A stretch of 64,000 bases of DNA from Mesorhizobium waimense (GCF_003601975.1 NZ_QZWZ01000001.1:248001-312000), one strand, 5' to 3'. Positions 40,623 to 49,982 are shown, counted from the first letter of the stretch. The notes: generated from the letters alone by a model not told the origin. Numbers and translations: made by a program.

Positions 40623-41801
40623 TCAGCGCAAAGTAGCTGTGCTGTCCGTAAACATTTTCGCGCCGTCGATCCAGACGCCTTTGACGTTCAGATCGTCCGA
40701 CAAAGCGACGATATCCGCCGCGGTGCCGTTGGCAAAGCGGCCGAGCCGGTGCGACTGGCCGATCGCCTGCGCCGGATAGAGCGAGGCCATGCGCAGCGCT
40801 TCCGACAGGTCCAACCCGACGACGCGGTGGACGTATCGAACCGCCGAGATCATGTCGAGATCGGCGCCCGCCAGCGTTCCGTCGGCCAACCGAAGGCTGC
40901 CATCCTTGCGGTAGATGGTGCGGCCGTTCAGCGTGAACGACGTCATGTCGGTGCCGATCGTCGCCATGGCGTCGGTGACCAGCACGATTTTGCCCGGCCC
41001 CTGCTTGGCGCGCAGTGCTATCGCCATGGTGGCGGGATCGACATGGATGCCGTCGGCGATGATGCCGGCAAACAATGTGCCAGTGTCGATGGCGGCTCCC
41101 GCCAGCCCCGGCTCACGATTGCCGATCTGGCTCATGGCATTGAACAGGTGGGTGACTACGGTCGCACCTGCGCCGGCGAAGGCGTGTGCCCTGGTGTAGC
41201 CGGTGTCGGAATGGCCGAGGCTGACGACGATGCCGGCCTTGGCAAGTGCTGCAACGCGCGATGGCTCGACGGATTCAGGCGCGATCGTGGTCAGCAGGAC
41301 GGGCAGCTCTTTCCGAGCCGCGATCAGCGCCGCCAGGTCGATATCCGTCATCGGCCGGATCAAGGCCGGATCATGTGCGCCCTTGCGGGCAACGGACAGA
41401 TGCGGACCTTCGAGATGCATGCCGAGAAAGCCCGGCACCTTCTGCCGCGCGGCTTCGGCTCCTGCGGCAACCGCGGCGGCGGTGATTGCGGGCGTATCGG
41501 TGATTAAAGTCGGCAGCAGCGCCGTCGTGCCGAAAGGCGCGTGCGCCCGGCAGATGGTCTCGATCGAGGCGACGTCGGGGTGGTCGTTGAGCATGACGCC
41601 GCCGCCGCCATTGACTTGCAAATCGACGAAGCCAGGCGTGAGCAGCCCGCCGCCGGTCTCGATACGGGCAACCCCGGACGGGATGGCGCTAGCCGCGACG
41701 ATGGCTTCGACCAAGCCGCTTTGCACGACAAGGGCGGCGTTGTCGTGCCAGTCGGCGCCGTCGAAGATGCGAGCGCCAGTCAGGGCGAAACGGTCGCTCA
41801 T
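40623..41801 (-). CDS. nagA: N-acetylglucosamine-6-phosphate deacetylase
   Basis: A 392-aa amidohydrolase that converts GlcNAc-6-phosphate to glucosamine-6-phosphate and acetate. It shows [12 protein letters not shown] at the barrel entry, the metal Glu in HLEGPHLS, the His ligands in LGHSDT and THLFNAM, and the catalytic Asp in LVTDAM. Length and motif order are standard. The start overlaps the stop of the upstream SIS-domain gene by 4 bp (ATGA), so translation is coupled. It receives GlcNAc-6-P from both the kinase and MurQ of this locus. Confidence 0.93.
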   Translation of the reverse strand: MSDRFALTGARIFDGADWHDNAALVVQSGLVEAIVAASAIPSGVARIETGGGLLTPGFVDLQVNGGGGVMLNDHPDVASIETICRAHAPFGTTALLPTLITDTPAITAAAVAAGAEAARQKVPGFLGMHLEGPHLSVARKGAHDPALIRPMTDIDLAALIAARKELPVLLTTIAPESVEPSRVAALAKAGIVVSLGHSDTGYTRAHAFAGAGATVVTHLFNAMSQIGNREPGLAGAAIDTGTLFAGIIADGIHVDPATMAIALRAKQGPGKIVLVTDAMATIGTDMTSFTLNGRTIYRKDGSLRLADGTLAGADLDMISAVRYVHRVVGLDLSEALRMASLYPAQAIGQSHRLGRFANGTAADIVALSDDLNVKGVWIDGAKMFTDSTATLR

Positions 41802-42832
41802 ACGGTTTCCGTCACCTTACGCAGATTGGGCGGCGTGTCCGGGTCAAGGCCGCGGTGGCGGGCAAAGGCCTCGACGAAGCCATAGAAGGACACGATCAGC
41901 GCCAGCGGGTCGGTCAGCGGGTGGCCAGTGGCGACATGCGGCAGGCGCAGCGCGCTCTTGGCCTTGTCCGACGTCACGAAGACCGCAGCGCCCTTGCCGG
42001 CCAGGCTGTCAGCCGCCTCGGCAACTGACGGTTCGGAGGCGTCGCGCGCGGCGAGCGCCAGCACCGGAAAGCCCGGCCCGACCAGCGCCAGCGGTCCATG
42101 CATCACCTCCGCGGCACTATAGGCCTCGGCATGCATGGCGCAGGTTTCCTTGAATTTCAGCGCCGCTTCGTTGGCGATGGCCGAGGATGGGCCACGACCG
42201 AGGATGAACAACGATTTCGGCGTCTCCAATGCGCCGGCCAGCCCCATCCAGTCGCAGGCGATCGCCTTGCGGAAATGCTCGGGCAAGCGGGCGAGAGCGG
42301 CGAGAAGCTTGTCGTCGCCAGTGCAGTGCGCCATCAGGGCCAGGCCGGCGACCGCCGAATTGACGAAGGTCTTGGTCGCTGCGACGCTGCGCTCCGGCCC
42401 GGCAAGGATGTCGATCGCATAGTCGGAGGCGCGCGCCAGCGGCGAATCGGCGGTGTTGGTGATGGCGACGGTCAGCGAACCGCCGGCCCGTGCCGACTGC
42501 GCCATGGCGACGATATCCGGGCTCTTGCCCGACTGCGAGATGGCGAGGCAGGCAGAGCCGGCAAGCCTCAGCTTCGCGCCATAGATCGAGGCGATGGACG
42601 GGCCGACCGACGCCACGGCTAGCCCGGCGGTCAGCTCCACGGCATATTTCATGAAGGTGGCGGCATGGTCGGACGAACCGCGTGCCACGGTGACGACGAA
42701 GCTCGGATCGCGCTCGCGAATGCCGCGCCCGGCCTCGCTCAACACCGCCGCCGAGCCGTCGAGCAGGCGGGCGGTGGCTTCCGGGATCTCCTCGATCTCG
42801 CGCCGCATGTGGGTGGTTGATGTTGCGCTCAT
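41798..42832 (-). CDS. SIS-domain glucosamine-6-phosphate deaminase-type protein
   Basis: A 344-aa protein with two SIS (sugar isomerase) domains, similar to the isomerase half of GlmS but with no glutaminase domain. Key segments are ARGSSDHAATFMKY, LAISQSGKSPD, KFKETCAMHAEAYSAAEVMHGP and a C-terminal glycine-poor region. Proteins like this replace NagB (called NagB-II) by deaminating and isomerising glucosamine-6-P to fructose-6-P. Placement between nagA and the regulator, with 4-bp overlaps at both ends, supports that role and the absence of a classical nagB in the locus. Confidence 0.85.
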   Translation of the reverse strand: MSATSTTHMRREIEEIPEATARLLDGSAAVLSEAGRGIRERDPSFVVTVARGSSDHAATFMKYAVELTAGLAVASVGPSIASIYGAKLRLAGSACLAISQSGKSPDIVAMAQSARAGGSLTVAITNTADSPLARASDYAIDILAGPERSVAATKTFVNSAVAGLALMAHCTGDDKLLAALARLPEHFRKAIACDWMGLAGALETPKSLFILGRGPSSAIANEAALKFKETCAMHAEAYSAAEVMHGPLALVGPGFPVLALAARDASEPSVAEAADSLAGKGAAVFVTSDKAKSALRLPHVATGHPLTDPLALIVSFYGFVEAFARHRGLDPDTPPNLRKVTETV

Positions 42833-43608
42833 GGCCGGCCCTCTTCGCCCGGCCCGCTCAGCCGGAGTTCGGCGACGAAATCATAGGCGTCGCCCCTGTA
42901 GATGGAGCGGGTGAATTCGATCACCTTGCCGCTCGCCAGATATGAAATACGTTCAATATGCAGTCCGGCAATGCCTGGCGGCACTTCGAGCAGGCGCGCA
43001 TCGCTGTCGCCGAGATTGGCGGCGGAGATGCGCTGCACCGCGCGCACCGGCCGGTTGCCCGATGTTTCCAGCGCCGCGTAGAGCGACGAGCCTATTGCCT
43101 CCGGGTCGGGCAGCACGCTGGCCGACAGCGAGGCGCGTTCGATCGCCAGCGGCGTGTCGTTGGCAATGCGCAGGCGTGCGACGCGCGCCACAAGTTCACT
43201 CGACGACAGGCCGAGCACCATCATCTCGTCGGGCGAGGGCGCGTAAAGGCCGCGGTCGAGCCAGGCCGAACGCACCGCCATGCCGCGCCGCGCCATATCC
43301 TCGGTGAACGAGGTCAGCCGCGACAGCGACTGCTCGACACGCTCCATGCGCGGCGCGACGAACGTGCCGGAACCATGGCGCTGGACGAGAATGCCGCCCT
43401 TGACCAGATCCTGCACCGCCTTGCGCACGGTAACGCGCGATATGTCGGCCTTGCTGGCGATGTCGCGCTCGGACGGCAGCGCGTCGCCGGGTCCGATCAG
43501 GCCGCGATTGACCGCGTCCTCGATGCTCTTCCTGAGCTGCAGATAGAGCGGGGCGCCGCTTTGCGACGACTCTTTCAGCATGGCGAAGATCTGGTCGGCG
43601 GCGTTCAT
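42829..43608 (-). CDS. GntR-family regulator (UTRA type) of amino-sugar genes
   Basis: A 259-aa HutC-subfamily regulator with a winged helix at about residues 20-90 (ALPSERDIASKADISRVTVRKAVQDL) and a UTRA ligand domain (about 105-250). It lies inside the amino-sugar operon, coupled to both neighbours by 4-bp overlaps. UTRA regulators such as NagR/DasR/NagQ sense glucosamine-6-P or GlcNAc-6-P, so this is the expected repressor for the two TACCA-type operators found at the divergent promoters. The predicted binding sites are given separately. Confidence 0.87.
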   Translation of the reverse strand: MNAADQIFAMLKESSQSGAPLYLQLRKSIEDAVNRGLIGPGDALPSERDIASKADISRVTVRKAVQDLVKGGILVQRHGSGTFVAPRMERVEQSLSRLTSFTEDMARRGMAVRSAWLDRGLYAPSPDEMMVLGLSSSELVARVARLRIANDTPLAIERASLSASVLPDPEAIGSSLYAALETSGNRPVRAVQRISAANLGDSDARLLEVPPGIAGLHIERISYLASGKVIEFTRSIYRGDAYDFVAELRLSGPGEEGRP

Positions 43609-44486
43609 CCGGCCGTCTCCACGGTATTGGCGAAGATGCGCACCGCCATCTGCACCGCACCGCCCAGCGCATCGTCGAGCGGCGGCTTGAGCAGCGCCTG
43701 GTAGCGCGCCGACAGGCGCGGCGCATAGAGCGGCGCCAGCCCGCCGAGCAGGCAGAGCGGCGCACCGCTCGAGAGATCGAGCGCGCCGAGCGAGGCCTCG
43801 ACATCGGCGATTGCCTTGTCGAGGATCCAGTTGGCGACGATGTCGCCCTTGGCGGCGTGATCGAAGACCTTGGGTGCGAAGCCGCCGAAATCGCCGGGCT
43901 TGGCGTTGGTGGTGAACTCGACCACGTCCTCGGGATTGTTGCGGAAGATGGCGAGCATGGCCTCAGTCAGCGGCGAGGCCGGGCGAATGCCGTCATAGGC
44001 GAGCAGCGTCTGTTCGAGCAGGTCGCGGCCGATGCGCGCGCCGCTGCCCTGGTCGCCGACCTGAAAACCCCAGCCGCCGATGGCGCGCGACGTGCCATTC
44101 TTGCGCGCCATATAGGCGGTGCCGGTGCCGAGGATGGCCATGGCGCCGTCGCCGGATCCAACCGCGCCCTCCAGCGCGATCTCGGCATCGGTCTCGACGC
44201 GGCTTTGGCTGAACGGCAGGATCGCCTCGAGCTGCTGCCTGTAGGTGCCGACATTGGCGCCGGCCAGACCGAGAATGGCCGGGGTTTGCGGGATGAGCTC
44301 AGGATCCTGTCCGGCAGCAATGAAGGCCTGCCGTGCCGCCTCGACGATGTTGGTCCGCGCGCCGGTGAGGTCGGTGCGGATGTTGGCGGCGCCGCTCTTG
44401 GCGCGGCCCACGACCGTGCCGCTTGCTGTCGCAAGGGCCGCCCTGCAGCTGGTGCCGCCGCCATCGATGCCAAGCACGAAATTCAC
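43605..44486 (-). CDS. BadF/BadG/BcrA/BcrD-type amino-sugar kinase
   Basis: A 293-aa ASKHA-fold ATPase of the N-acetylglucosamine kinase type. It shows the phosphate-1 motif LGIDGGGTSCRAAL, the motif LGTGTAYMAR and GGWGFQVGDQGSGARIG typical of NAGK-like kinases. It likely phosphorylates GlcNAc and/or MurNAc at O6. I chose the GTG at 44486, which has GGAGGAG 8 bp upstream, over an ATG 16 codons earlier that would run through the operator. It is first in the minus-strand operon and overlaps the regulator gene by 4 bp. Confidence 0.83.
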   Translation of the reverse strand: MNFVLGIDGGGTSCRAALATASGTVVGRAKSGAANIRTDLTGARTNIVEAARQAFIAAGQDPELIPQTPAILGLAGANVGTYRQQLEAILPFSQSRVETDAEIALEGAVGSGDGAMAILGTGTAYMARKNGTSRAIGGWGFQVGDQGSGARIGRDLLEQTLLAYDGIRPASPLTEAMLAIFRNNPEDVVEFTTNAKPGDFGGFAPKVFDHAAKGDIVANWILDKAIADVEASLGALDLSSGAPLCLLGGLAPLYAPRLSARYQALLKPPLDDALGGAVQMAVRIFANTVETAG

Positions 44487-44510
44487 GCGATTTCTCCTCC
44501 GGGCGGATAA

Positions 44511-44529
44511 TACCAATAAAATACCAATA
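44511..44529 (-). promoter_or_regulatory. candidate operator of the kinase operon
   Basis: TACCAATAAAATACCAATA: two TACCAAT-like half-sites starting 11 bp apart, 24 bp upstream of the kinase GTG. The same element occurs inverted before murQ. The likely ligand is the UTRA-type GntR regulator encoded in this operon, and its placement next to the start fits repression. Confidence 0.7.
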
Positions 44530-44643
44530 GCCAAGAGTTAATTTCGGGTTCAAAAAGATTAAGGCGTAGTTTATTGAAAAATCAGCGAATTTTGCCGGCG
44601 ACCCAATTTCTGAGCGACGATTTCGTTAATGCGTGTAGACAAG

Positions 44644-44662
44644 TGGTATTTTTTTGGTATTG
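44644..44662 (+). promoter_or_regulatory. candidate operator of the murQ operon
   Basis: TGGTATTTTTTTGGTATTG: two TGGTAT half-sites with starts 11 bp apart, ending 23 bp upstream of the murQ ATG. It is the reverse complement of the element at 44511-44529 apart from a few positions, so the two divergent operons appear to share one regulator. Confidence 0.7.
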
Positions 44663-44685
44663 TTTTGCGAGTTGGAGGGAATTGG

Positions 44686-45645
44686 ATGGCCGAGAAGCGC
44701 ACAGAAGCGCATCACCAGAATGCCGAGGGACTGGACATCCAGGCCCCGGACACCATCCTTTCCTTCTTGGCCGACGCACAGATCGAGGCTGCCAGGGCCG
44801 TGCGCGGCGCCATTCCCGCCATCGCCAACGCTGCCGAGATCATCGCCGGCCGGCTGGCGGGCGGCGGCAAGCTTGCCTATGCGGCAGCCGGCAGCTCGGG
44901 CCTGATGGCAGTGGCCGATGCCCTGGAATTGCCGGGCACCTTCGGCATTGCGCGCGATCGGATCGCCATCCTGATCGCCGGCGGCGACGAAGCCTTCAAG
45001 ACACTGGCCGGTGGCCCGGAGGACGACACCGAGGAGGCCTCGGCTGCAATTGCCGGCGCCGGAATTGGCTCGGGCGACTGCCTGATCGCCATTTCGGCCA
45101 GCGGCTCGACGCCCTATGCGGTCAAGGCGCTGGAGGATGCCCGCAGCAGCGGCGCTGCGACCGTGGCCATCGCCAACAACAAGGACACGCCGCTGCTCAA
45201 GCTGGCCGATGTCGCTATCCTGCTCGAGACACCGCCGGAGATCATTGCCGGTTCGACGCGCATGGGCGCCGGCACGGCGCAGAAGATAGCGCTCAACATG
45301 CTGTCGACGCTCACCGCCATTCATCTGGGCCATGTCCATGATGGCTACATGGTCAATCTCACCGCCGACAACATCAAGCTGCGCGATCGCGCGGCACGCA
45401 TCGTCGCCGCCATCAGCGGGTGCGGCAGGGACGATGCGGCGCGCCTGCTCGAAAAGAGCGGCGGCGTCGTCAAGACAGCCATTCTGCTCGCCGCCGGCGC
45501 CGCCAATGCCGATGCGGCCGAGAAGATACTGGAAAGAACCGGCCAGAAGCTGCGGCCGGCGCTTTCCGCGATCGAGGGGAGCAAGGGGCCGCAAGCCTCT
45601 GTTCTCATCAAAACCGAACCTGAAAAAGGTCAACAGGGAGACTGA
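44686..45645 (+). CDS. murQ: N-acetylmuramic acid 6-phosphate etherase
   Basis: A 319-aa SIS-fold lyase that cleaves the lactyl ether of MurNAc-6-P to GlcNAc-6-P and D-lactate. It shows AAGSSGLMAVADALELPGTFG with the acidic residue of the active site, GGPEDDTEE, LIAISASGSTPYAV and GSTRMGAGTAQKIALNML, all MurQ hallmarks. I chose the ATG at 44686, which is preceded by GGAGGG; a TTG or ATG further upstream would overlap the operator. It starts the plus-strand operon, with the ABC transporter genes immediately after it. Confidence 0.9.
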   Translation: MAEKRTEAHHQNAEGLDIQAPDTILSFLADAQIEAARAVRGAIPAIANAAEIIAGRLAGGGKLAYAAAGSSGLMAVADALELPGTFGIARDRIAILIAGGDEAFKTLAGGPEDDTEEASAAIAGAGIGSGDCLIAISASGSTPYAVKALEDARSSGAATVAIANNKDTPLLKLADVAILLETPPEIIAGSTRMGAGTAQKIALNMLSTLTAIHLGHVHDGYMVNLTADNIKLRDRAARIVAAISGCGRDDAARLLEKSGGVVKTAILLAAGAANADAAEKILERTGQKLRPALSAIEGSKGPQASVLIKTEPEKGQQGD

Positions 45646-45647
45646 GC

Positions 45648-46907
45648 ATGACAACGAAACTACTGACGGCCCTTCTTCTAGGCACCAGCATTCTCGGCAC
45701 CGCCGGGATGGCCTATGCCGACGACGTAACCCTCAACATCGAAAGCTGGCGCGGCGACGACCTTGCCATTTGGAAAGACAAGCTGATCCCGGCCTTCGAG
45801 GCCAAGAACCCCGGCATCAAGGTGGTGTTCGCGCCGTCGGCGCCGACCGAATATGACGCGGCGCTGGGCGCCAAGCTCGCCGCCGGCTCGGCGGGTGACC
45901 TGATCACCTGTCGTCCGTTCGACAAATCGCTTGAACTCTACAAGAAGGGCAACCTCGCCGACCTCTCTTCGCTACCCGGTACGGAAAACTTCTCTCCGGT
46001 AGCCAAGGCTGCCTGGCAGACCGACGACGGCAAGGCGACCTTCTGCGTGCCGATGGCCTCGGTCATCCACGGCTTCATCTACAACAAGGACGCCTTCGAC
46101 AAGCTCGGCATCAAGGTGCCGGAGACGCGCGACGAATTCTTCGCCGCGCTCGACAAGATCAAGGCCGACGGCACCTACATCCCGATGGCGATGGGCACCA
46201 AGGATCTCTGGGAAGCCGCGACCATGGGCTACCAGAACATCGGCCCGAACTACTGGAAAGGCGAGGATGGCCGGACAGCGCTCATCAAAGGCGAGCAGAA
46301 GCTGACCGACAAAGACTGGGTGGCGCCGTATGAAGAACTTGCCAAGTGGAAGCCTTATCTTGGCGACGGCTTCGAGGCGCAGACCTATCCGGACAGCCAG
46401 AACCTGTTCACGCTCGGCCGCGCCGCCATCTACCCGGCCGGCTCGTGGGAGATCGCGCTGTTCAACACCCAGGCGCAGTTCAAGATGGGCGCCTTCCCGC
46501 CGCCGGTCGAGAAGGCCGGCGACACCTGCTACATCTCCGACCATACCGACATCGGCATGGGTCTGAATGCGGCTTCGAAGAATGCCGATGCGGCCAAGAC
46601 CTTCCTGTCCTGGGTCGCGTCGCCTGACTTCGCCACCATCTACGCCAACGCGCTGCCGGGCTTCTTCAGCCTGAACAACACGCCGGTGAAGATGGAAGAC
46701 CCGCTGGCGCAGGAATTCGTCTCCTGGCGCGGCAAGTGCAAGTCGACGATCCGCTCGACCTACCAGATCTTGGGGCGCGGCACGCCGAACCTCGAGAACG
46801 AGACGTGGGTTGAATCGGCAAACGTCATCAACGGCACCGATACGCCGGAAGCTGCCGCCAAGAAGCTGCAGGACGGTCTCGACAGCTGGTACAAGCCGGC
46901 CAAGTAA
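45648..46907 (+). CDS. sugar ABC transporter substrate-binding protein
   Basis: A 419-aa periplasmic binding protein of the extracellular solute-binding family 1. A signal peptide (cleavage at AYA-DDV, about residue 24) precedes the two-lobed domain. It starts 2 bp after the murQ stop, so it is in the same operon. Context indicates that the ligand is a peptidoglycan-derived amino sugar such as MurNAc, anhydro-MurNAc, GlcNAc or a disaccharide. A palindrome follows before the permease genes. Confidence 0.85.
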   Translation: MTTKLLTALLLGTSILGTAGMAYADDVTLNIESWRGDDLAIWKDKLIPAFEAKNPGIKVVFAPSAPTEYDAALGAKLAAGSAGDLITCRPFDKSLELYKKGNLADLSSLPGTENFSPVAKAAWQTDDGKATFCVPMASVIHGFIYNKDAFDKLGIKVPETRDEFFAALDKIKADGTYIPMAMGTKDLWEAATMGYQNIGPNYWKGEDGRTALIKGEQKLTDKDWVAPYEELAKWKPYLGDGFEAQTYPDSQNLFTLGRAAIYPAGSWEIALFNTQAQFKMGAFPPPVEKAGDTCYISDHTDIGMGLNAASKNADAAKTFLSWVASPDFATIYANALPGFFSLNNTPVKMEDPLAQEFVSWRGKCKSTIRSTYQILGRGTPNLENETWVESANVINGTDTPEAAAKKLQDGLDSWYKPAK

Positions 46908-46922
46908 GAGCTCAGGCAACGG

Positions 46923-46948
46923 GCCGGCCGGGCATATGCCCGGCCGGC
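46923..46948. terminator. perfect 26-bp palindrome, mRNA-attenuating hairpin
   Basis: GCCGGCCGGGCAT followed directly by ATGCCCGGCCGGC, a perfect palindrome, 15 bp after the binding-protein stop. No T tract follows, so it is more likely a stabilising or partial-termination hairpin that raises binding-protein levels over the permeases. Confidence 0.65.
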
Positions 46949-47129
46949 ATTCGAACAGCGCCTGCTTTTGAGATTGCGATTGTCGGCCCTGCCTCTCGGC
47001 CTCACCCTCGCTTTGCGGGGAAGGCGAAGCTGACGTGTCGCAGGCCTCCATCCTAGGATGCAGGCTGTGCATCGAGGCATCAACTAGCATTGCATGACCT
47101 GGAACCGAGAGACGGCGGAGACCGAACTC

Positions 47130-48059
47130 ATGGCCGCACAAACACGACCCAAACGACCGTTCCGCTGGCACATAGGCATCTTCCTGGCACCGGCGGTGTT
47201 GGTCTATACGGCGATCATGATCCTGCCGCTGGCCGGCACGCTGCAGCTGTCGCTGTTCCGCAACATCAACCAGTCCCAGGTTTTCGTCGGGCTGGAGAAC
47301 TTCCGCACCCTGTTCGGTAACCCCAACTGGTCCGTGGGCTTCTGGAATGCGCTGCGCAATAACGTCTGGTTCTTCATCATCCACATGCTGGTGCAGAATC
47401 CGATCGGCGTTCTGCTGGCGGCGCTGCTCTCTAGCCCCAGGCTCAGGTTCTCCGCCTTCTACCGCACGGCGATCTTCGTGCCGACCATTCTGTCCTTCGT
47501 CATTGTCGGCTTCGCCTGGAAGCTGATCCTGTCGCCGCTGTGGGGCGTGGCGCCGCATATGCTCGACCTGATCGGCCTGAAAAGCCTGTTCACGCCTTGG
47601 CTCGGCAAGGAAGAATACGCGCTGACCGCGCTCAGCCTGATTTCGGTATGGCAGTTCGTTGGCATCCCGATGATGCTGATTTATGCCGCCCTGCTGTCGA
47701 TCCCCGACGAGGTGCTCGAGGCGGCTGAATGCGACGGCATCACCGGCATGTCGCAGTTCTGGAAGATCAAGCTGCCGCTGATCCTGCCGTCGATCGGCAT
47801 CATCTCGATCCTCACCTTCGTCGGCAATTTCAACGCCTTCGACCTGATCTACACCGCGCAAGGCGCGCTGGCCGGGCCGAATTATTCGACCGACATTCTC
47901 GGCACCTTCCTGTACCGCGCCTTCTTCGGCTTCCAGCTGCAAATCGGCGATCCCAACATGGGCGCGGCGATCGCTACGATGATGTTCCTGATCATTTTGG
48001 GCGGCGTCTGCGTCTATCTCTTCCTCGTGCAGACGCGCCTGCGTCGCTATCAGTTCTGA
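47130..48059 (+). CDS. ABC transporter permease (MalF type)
   Basis: A 309-aa inner-membrane permease with six hydrophobic segments. The cytoplasmic EAA motif reads EAAECDGITGMSQFWKIKLPLI. The start was set at ATG 47130 (MAAQTRPKR), which follows GGAGACC by 9 bp; a frame 12 codons earlier is open but has a weaker site. Together with the next permease it forms the channel of the amino-sugar importer. The binding protein gene precedes it by about 220 bp, including the palindrome. Confidence 0.85.
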   Translation: MAAQTRPKRPFRWHIGIFLAPAVLVYTAIMILPLAGTLQLSLFRNINQSQVFVGLENFRTLFGNPNWSVGFWNALRNNVWFFIIHMLVQNPIGVLLAALLSSPRLRFSAFYRTAIFVPTILSFVIVGFAWKLILSPLWGVAPHMLDLIGLKSLFTPWLGKEEYALTALSLISVWQFVGIPMMLIYAALLSIPDEVLEAAECDGITGMSQFWKIKLPLILPSIGIISILTFVGNFNAFDLIYTAQGALAGPNYSTDILGTFLYRAFFGFQLQIGDPNMGAAIATMMFLIILGGVCVYLFLVQTRLRRYQF

Positions 48060-48069
48060 GGGGCGACAG

Positions 48070-48909
48070 ATGAGCACCGCAACCCGTTCGCTGCCCCGCA
48101 CCATCGGCGCCCACGCGATCCTGTTGACCTATACGGCGATCGCGCTGTTTCCAGTCATCCTCGTGATCATGAATTCGTTCAAGTCGCGCGCCGGCATCTT
48201 CGGCGAGCCGCTGACGCCGCCGACGCCCAAAACCTTCGACCTGATCGGCTATACGACCGTGATCGGCCAGGGCGACTTCATCCACTATTTCCAGAACAGC
48301 CTCGTCGTCACCGTCGCCTCGCTGTTCTTCGTGCTTCTGTTCGGCGCCATGGCCGCCTTCGCGCTGTCGGAATACCGCTTCCGCGGTAATACTTTGATGG
48401 GGCTTTATCTGGCGCTCGGCATCATGATCCCGATCCGCCTCGGCACCGTCGCCATCCTGCAATTGATGGTGGCGAGCGGGCTGGTCAACACGCTGACGGC
48501 GCTGATCCTGGTTTACACCGCGCAAGGCCTGCCGCTGGCGGTGTTCATCCTGTCGGAATTCATGAAGCAGGTGTCCGACGATTTGAAGAACGCCGGCCGC
48601 ATCGACGGCCTGTCGGAATACACGATCTTCTTCCGCCTGGTCCTGCCGCTGGTCAGGCCATCGATGGCGACGGTTGCCGTCTTCACCATGATCCCGATCT
48701 GGAACGATCTGTGGTTCCCGCTGATCCTGGCGCCGTCGGAGGAGACCAAGACGGTGACGCTCGGCGCGCAACTCTTCCTCGGCCAGTTCGTCACCAACTG
48801 GAACGCCATCCTGGCAGCACTCTCGCTGGCGATCATGCCGGTGCTGATCCTCTACGTCATCTTCTCGCGGCAGCTGATCCGCGGCATCACGTCTGGAGCC
48901 GTCAAGTGA
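48070..48909 (+). CDS. ABC transporter permease (MalG type)
   Basis: A 279-aa inner-membrane permease with six predicted membrane segments and the EAA-loop sequence LKNAGRIDGLSEYTIFFRLVLPL. It starts 10 bp after the other permease gene and its stop overlaps the GTG start of the next gene by 4 bp (GTGA). The pair would form a heterodimeric channel driven by the ATPase encoded two genes later. Confidence 0.87.
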   Translation: MSTATRSLPRTIGAHAILLTYTAIALFPVILVIMNSFKSRAGIFGEPLTPPTPKTFDLIGYTTVIGQGDFIHYFQNSLVVTVASLFFVLLFGAMAAFALSEYRFRGNTLMGLYLALGIMIPIRLGTVAILQLMVASGLVNTLTALILVYTAQGLPLAVFILSEFMKQVSDDLKNAGRIDGLSEYTIFFRLVLPLVRPSMATVAVFTMIPIWNDLWFPLILAPSEETKTVTLGAQLFLGQFVTNWNAILAALSLAIMPVLILYVIFSRQLIRGITSGAVK

Positions 48910-49967
48910 GTTCGCAAAAACCCCTTCGCGTCGTCGTCGCCGGCCTCGGCAATATGGGCCGCAGCCATGCGCTGGCCTATCACACCAATCCGGGTTTCGA
49001 GATCGCGGCACTGATCAACCGCTCCGACGTGCCGCTGCCGGAAGGGCTCTCCGGCTACGGCATCAGGCGCTCCTTCGACGAGGCGCTGCGCGACGAAAAG
49101 CCAGATGTCGCCTGCATCGCCACCTATTCGGACAGCCATGCCGACTATGCGGTGAGGGCCTTCGAGGCCGGCTGCCATGTCTTCGTCGAAAAGCCGCTGG
49201 CAACGACGGTCGCCGATGCCGAGCGTGTCGTCGCCGCGGCCAAGGCCAACGGCAAGAAGCTGGTGATCGGCTATATCCTGCGCCATCACCCGTCCTGGAT
49301 CCGGCTGATTGCCGAGGCGCGCAAGCTCGGCGGCCCCTACGTTTTCCGCATGAACCTCAACCAGCAATCCTCGGGCCATACCTGGGGCACGCACAAGCAA
49401 TTGATGCAGACGACCTCGCCGATCGTCGATTGCGGCGTGCACTATCTCGACGTGATGCTGCAGATCACCGACGCCAGGCCGGTCGAGGTGCGCGGCATGG
49501 GGGTGCGGCTGACCGAAGAGGTCGCGCCGACGATGTACAATTACGGCCATCTGCAGGTGCTGTTCGATGACGGCTCGGTCGGCTGGTACGAGGCCGGCTG
49601 GGGGCCGATGATCTCGGAGACGGCCTTCTTCGTGAAGGACGTCATCTCGCCGAATGGCTGCGTGTCGATCGTCATGAAGGAAGGTGTCAAGTCCGACGAT
49701 ATCGACACCCACACCAAGACTTCGACCATCCGCCTGCACAGTGCCGTGACCGGGCCGGACGGCAAGTTCGCCAGGCCCGACGAGATGCTGTCGATGGAAG
49801 GCGAACCAGGCCACCAGGACCTGTGCGATCTCGAGCAGGCCTTTGTGCTCAGAGCGATCCGCGAGGATCTCGATCTCAACAGGCATATGGACGATGCAGT
49901 GAAGTCGCTCGCCGTCTGCCTTGCCGCCGACGAGAGCGTGCGCAGCGGCGCCGCCATCAAACTCTAG
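48906..49967 (+). CDS. Gfo/Idh/MocA-family oxidoreductase
   Basis: A 353-aa NAD(P)-dependent dehydrogenase with an N-terminal Rossmann domain (VVVAGLGNMGRSHALAYH) and the EKP motif (HVFVEKPLATT), then the Gfo/Idh C-terminal alpha/beta domain. The start is GTG at 48906, overlapping the permease stop; the longer upstream frame lies inside the permease and is rejected. Its place between permease and ATPase means that it modifies the imported sugar or a derivative, for example by oxidation at C1 or C3. The reaction is unknown. Confidence 0.82.
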   Translation: MSSQKPLRVVVAGLGNMGRSHALAYHTNPGFEIAALINRSDVPLPEGLSGYGIRRSFDEALRDEKPDVACIATYSDSHADYAVRAFEAGCHVFVEKPLATTVADAERVVAAAKANGKKLVIGYILRHHPSWIRLIAEARKLGGPYVFRMNLNQQSSGHTWGTHKQLMQTTSPIVDCGVHYLDVMLQITDARPVEVRGMGVRLTEEVAPTMYNYGHLQVLFDDGSVGWYEAGWGPMISETAFFVKDVISPNGCVSIVMKEGVKSDDIDTHTKTSTIRLHSAVTGPDGKFARPDEMLSMEGEPGHQDLCDLEQAFVLRAIREDLDLNRHMDDAVKSLAVCLAADESVRSGAAIKL

Positions 49968-49982
49968 AACAGGGACGACGCC

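Noticed and set aside
43605..44534. ATG start of the kinase at 44534
   Set aside because: It would translate through the operator; the GTG at 44486 has a strong ribosome-binding site and starts the conserved domain.
45972..48104. 710-codon open frame on the minus strand opposite the ABC genes
   Set aside because: It covers the binding protein and permease on the other strand, lacks domains and is rich in Arg, Gln and His, typical of a shadow frame.
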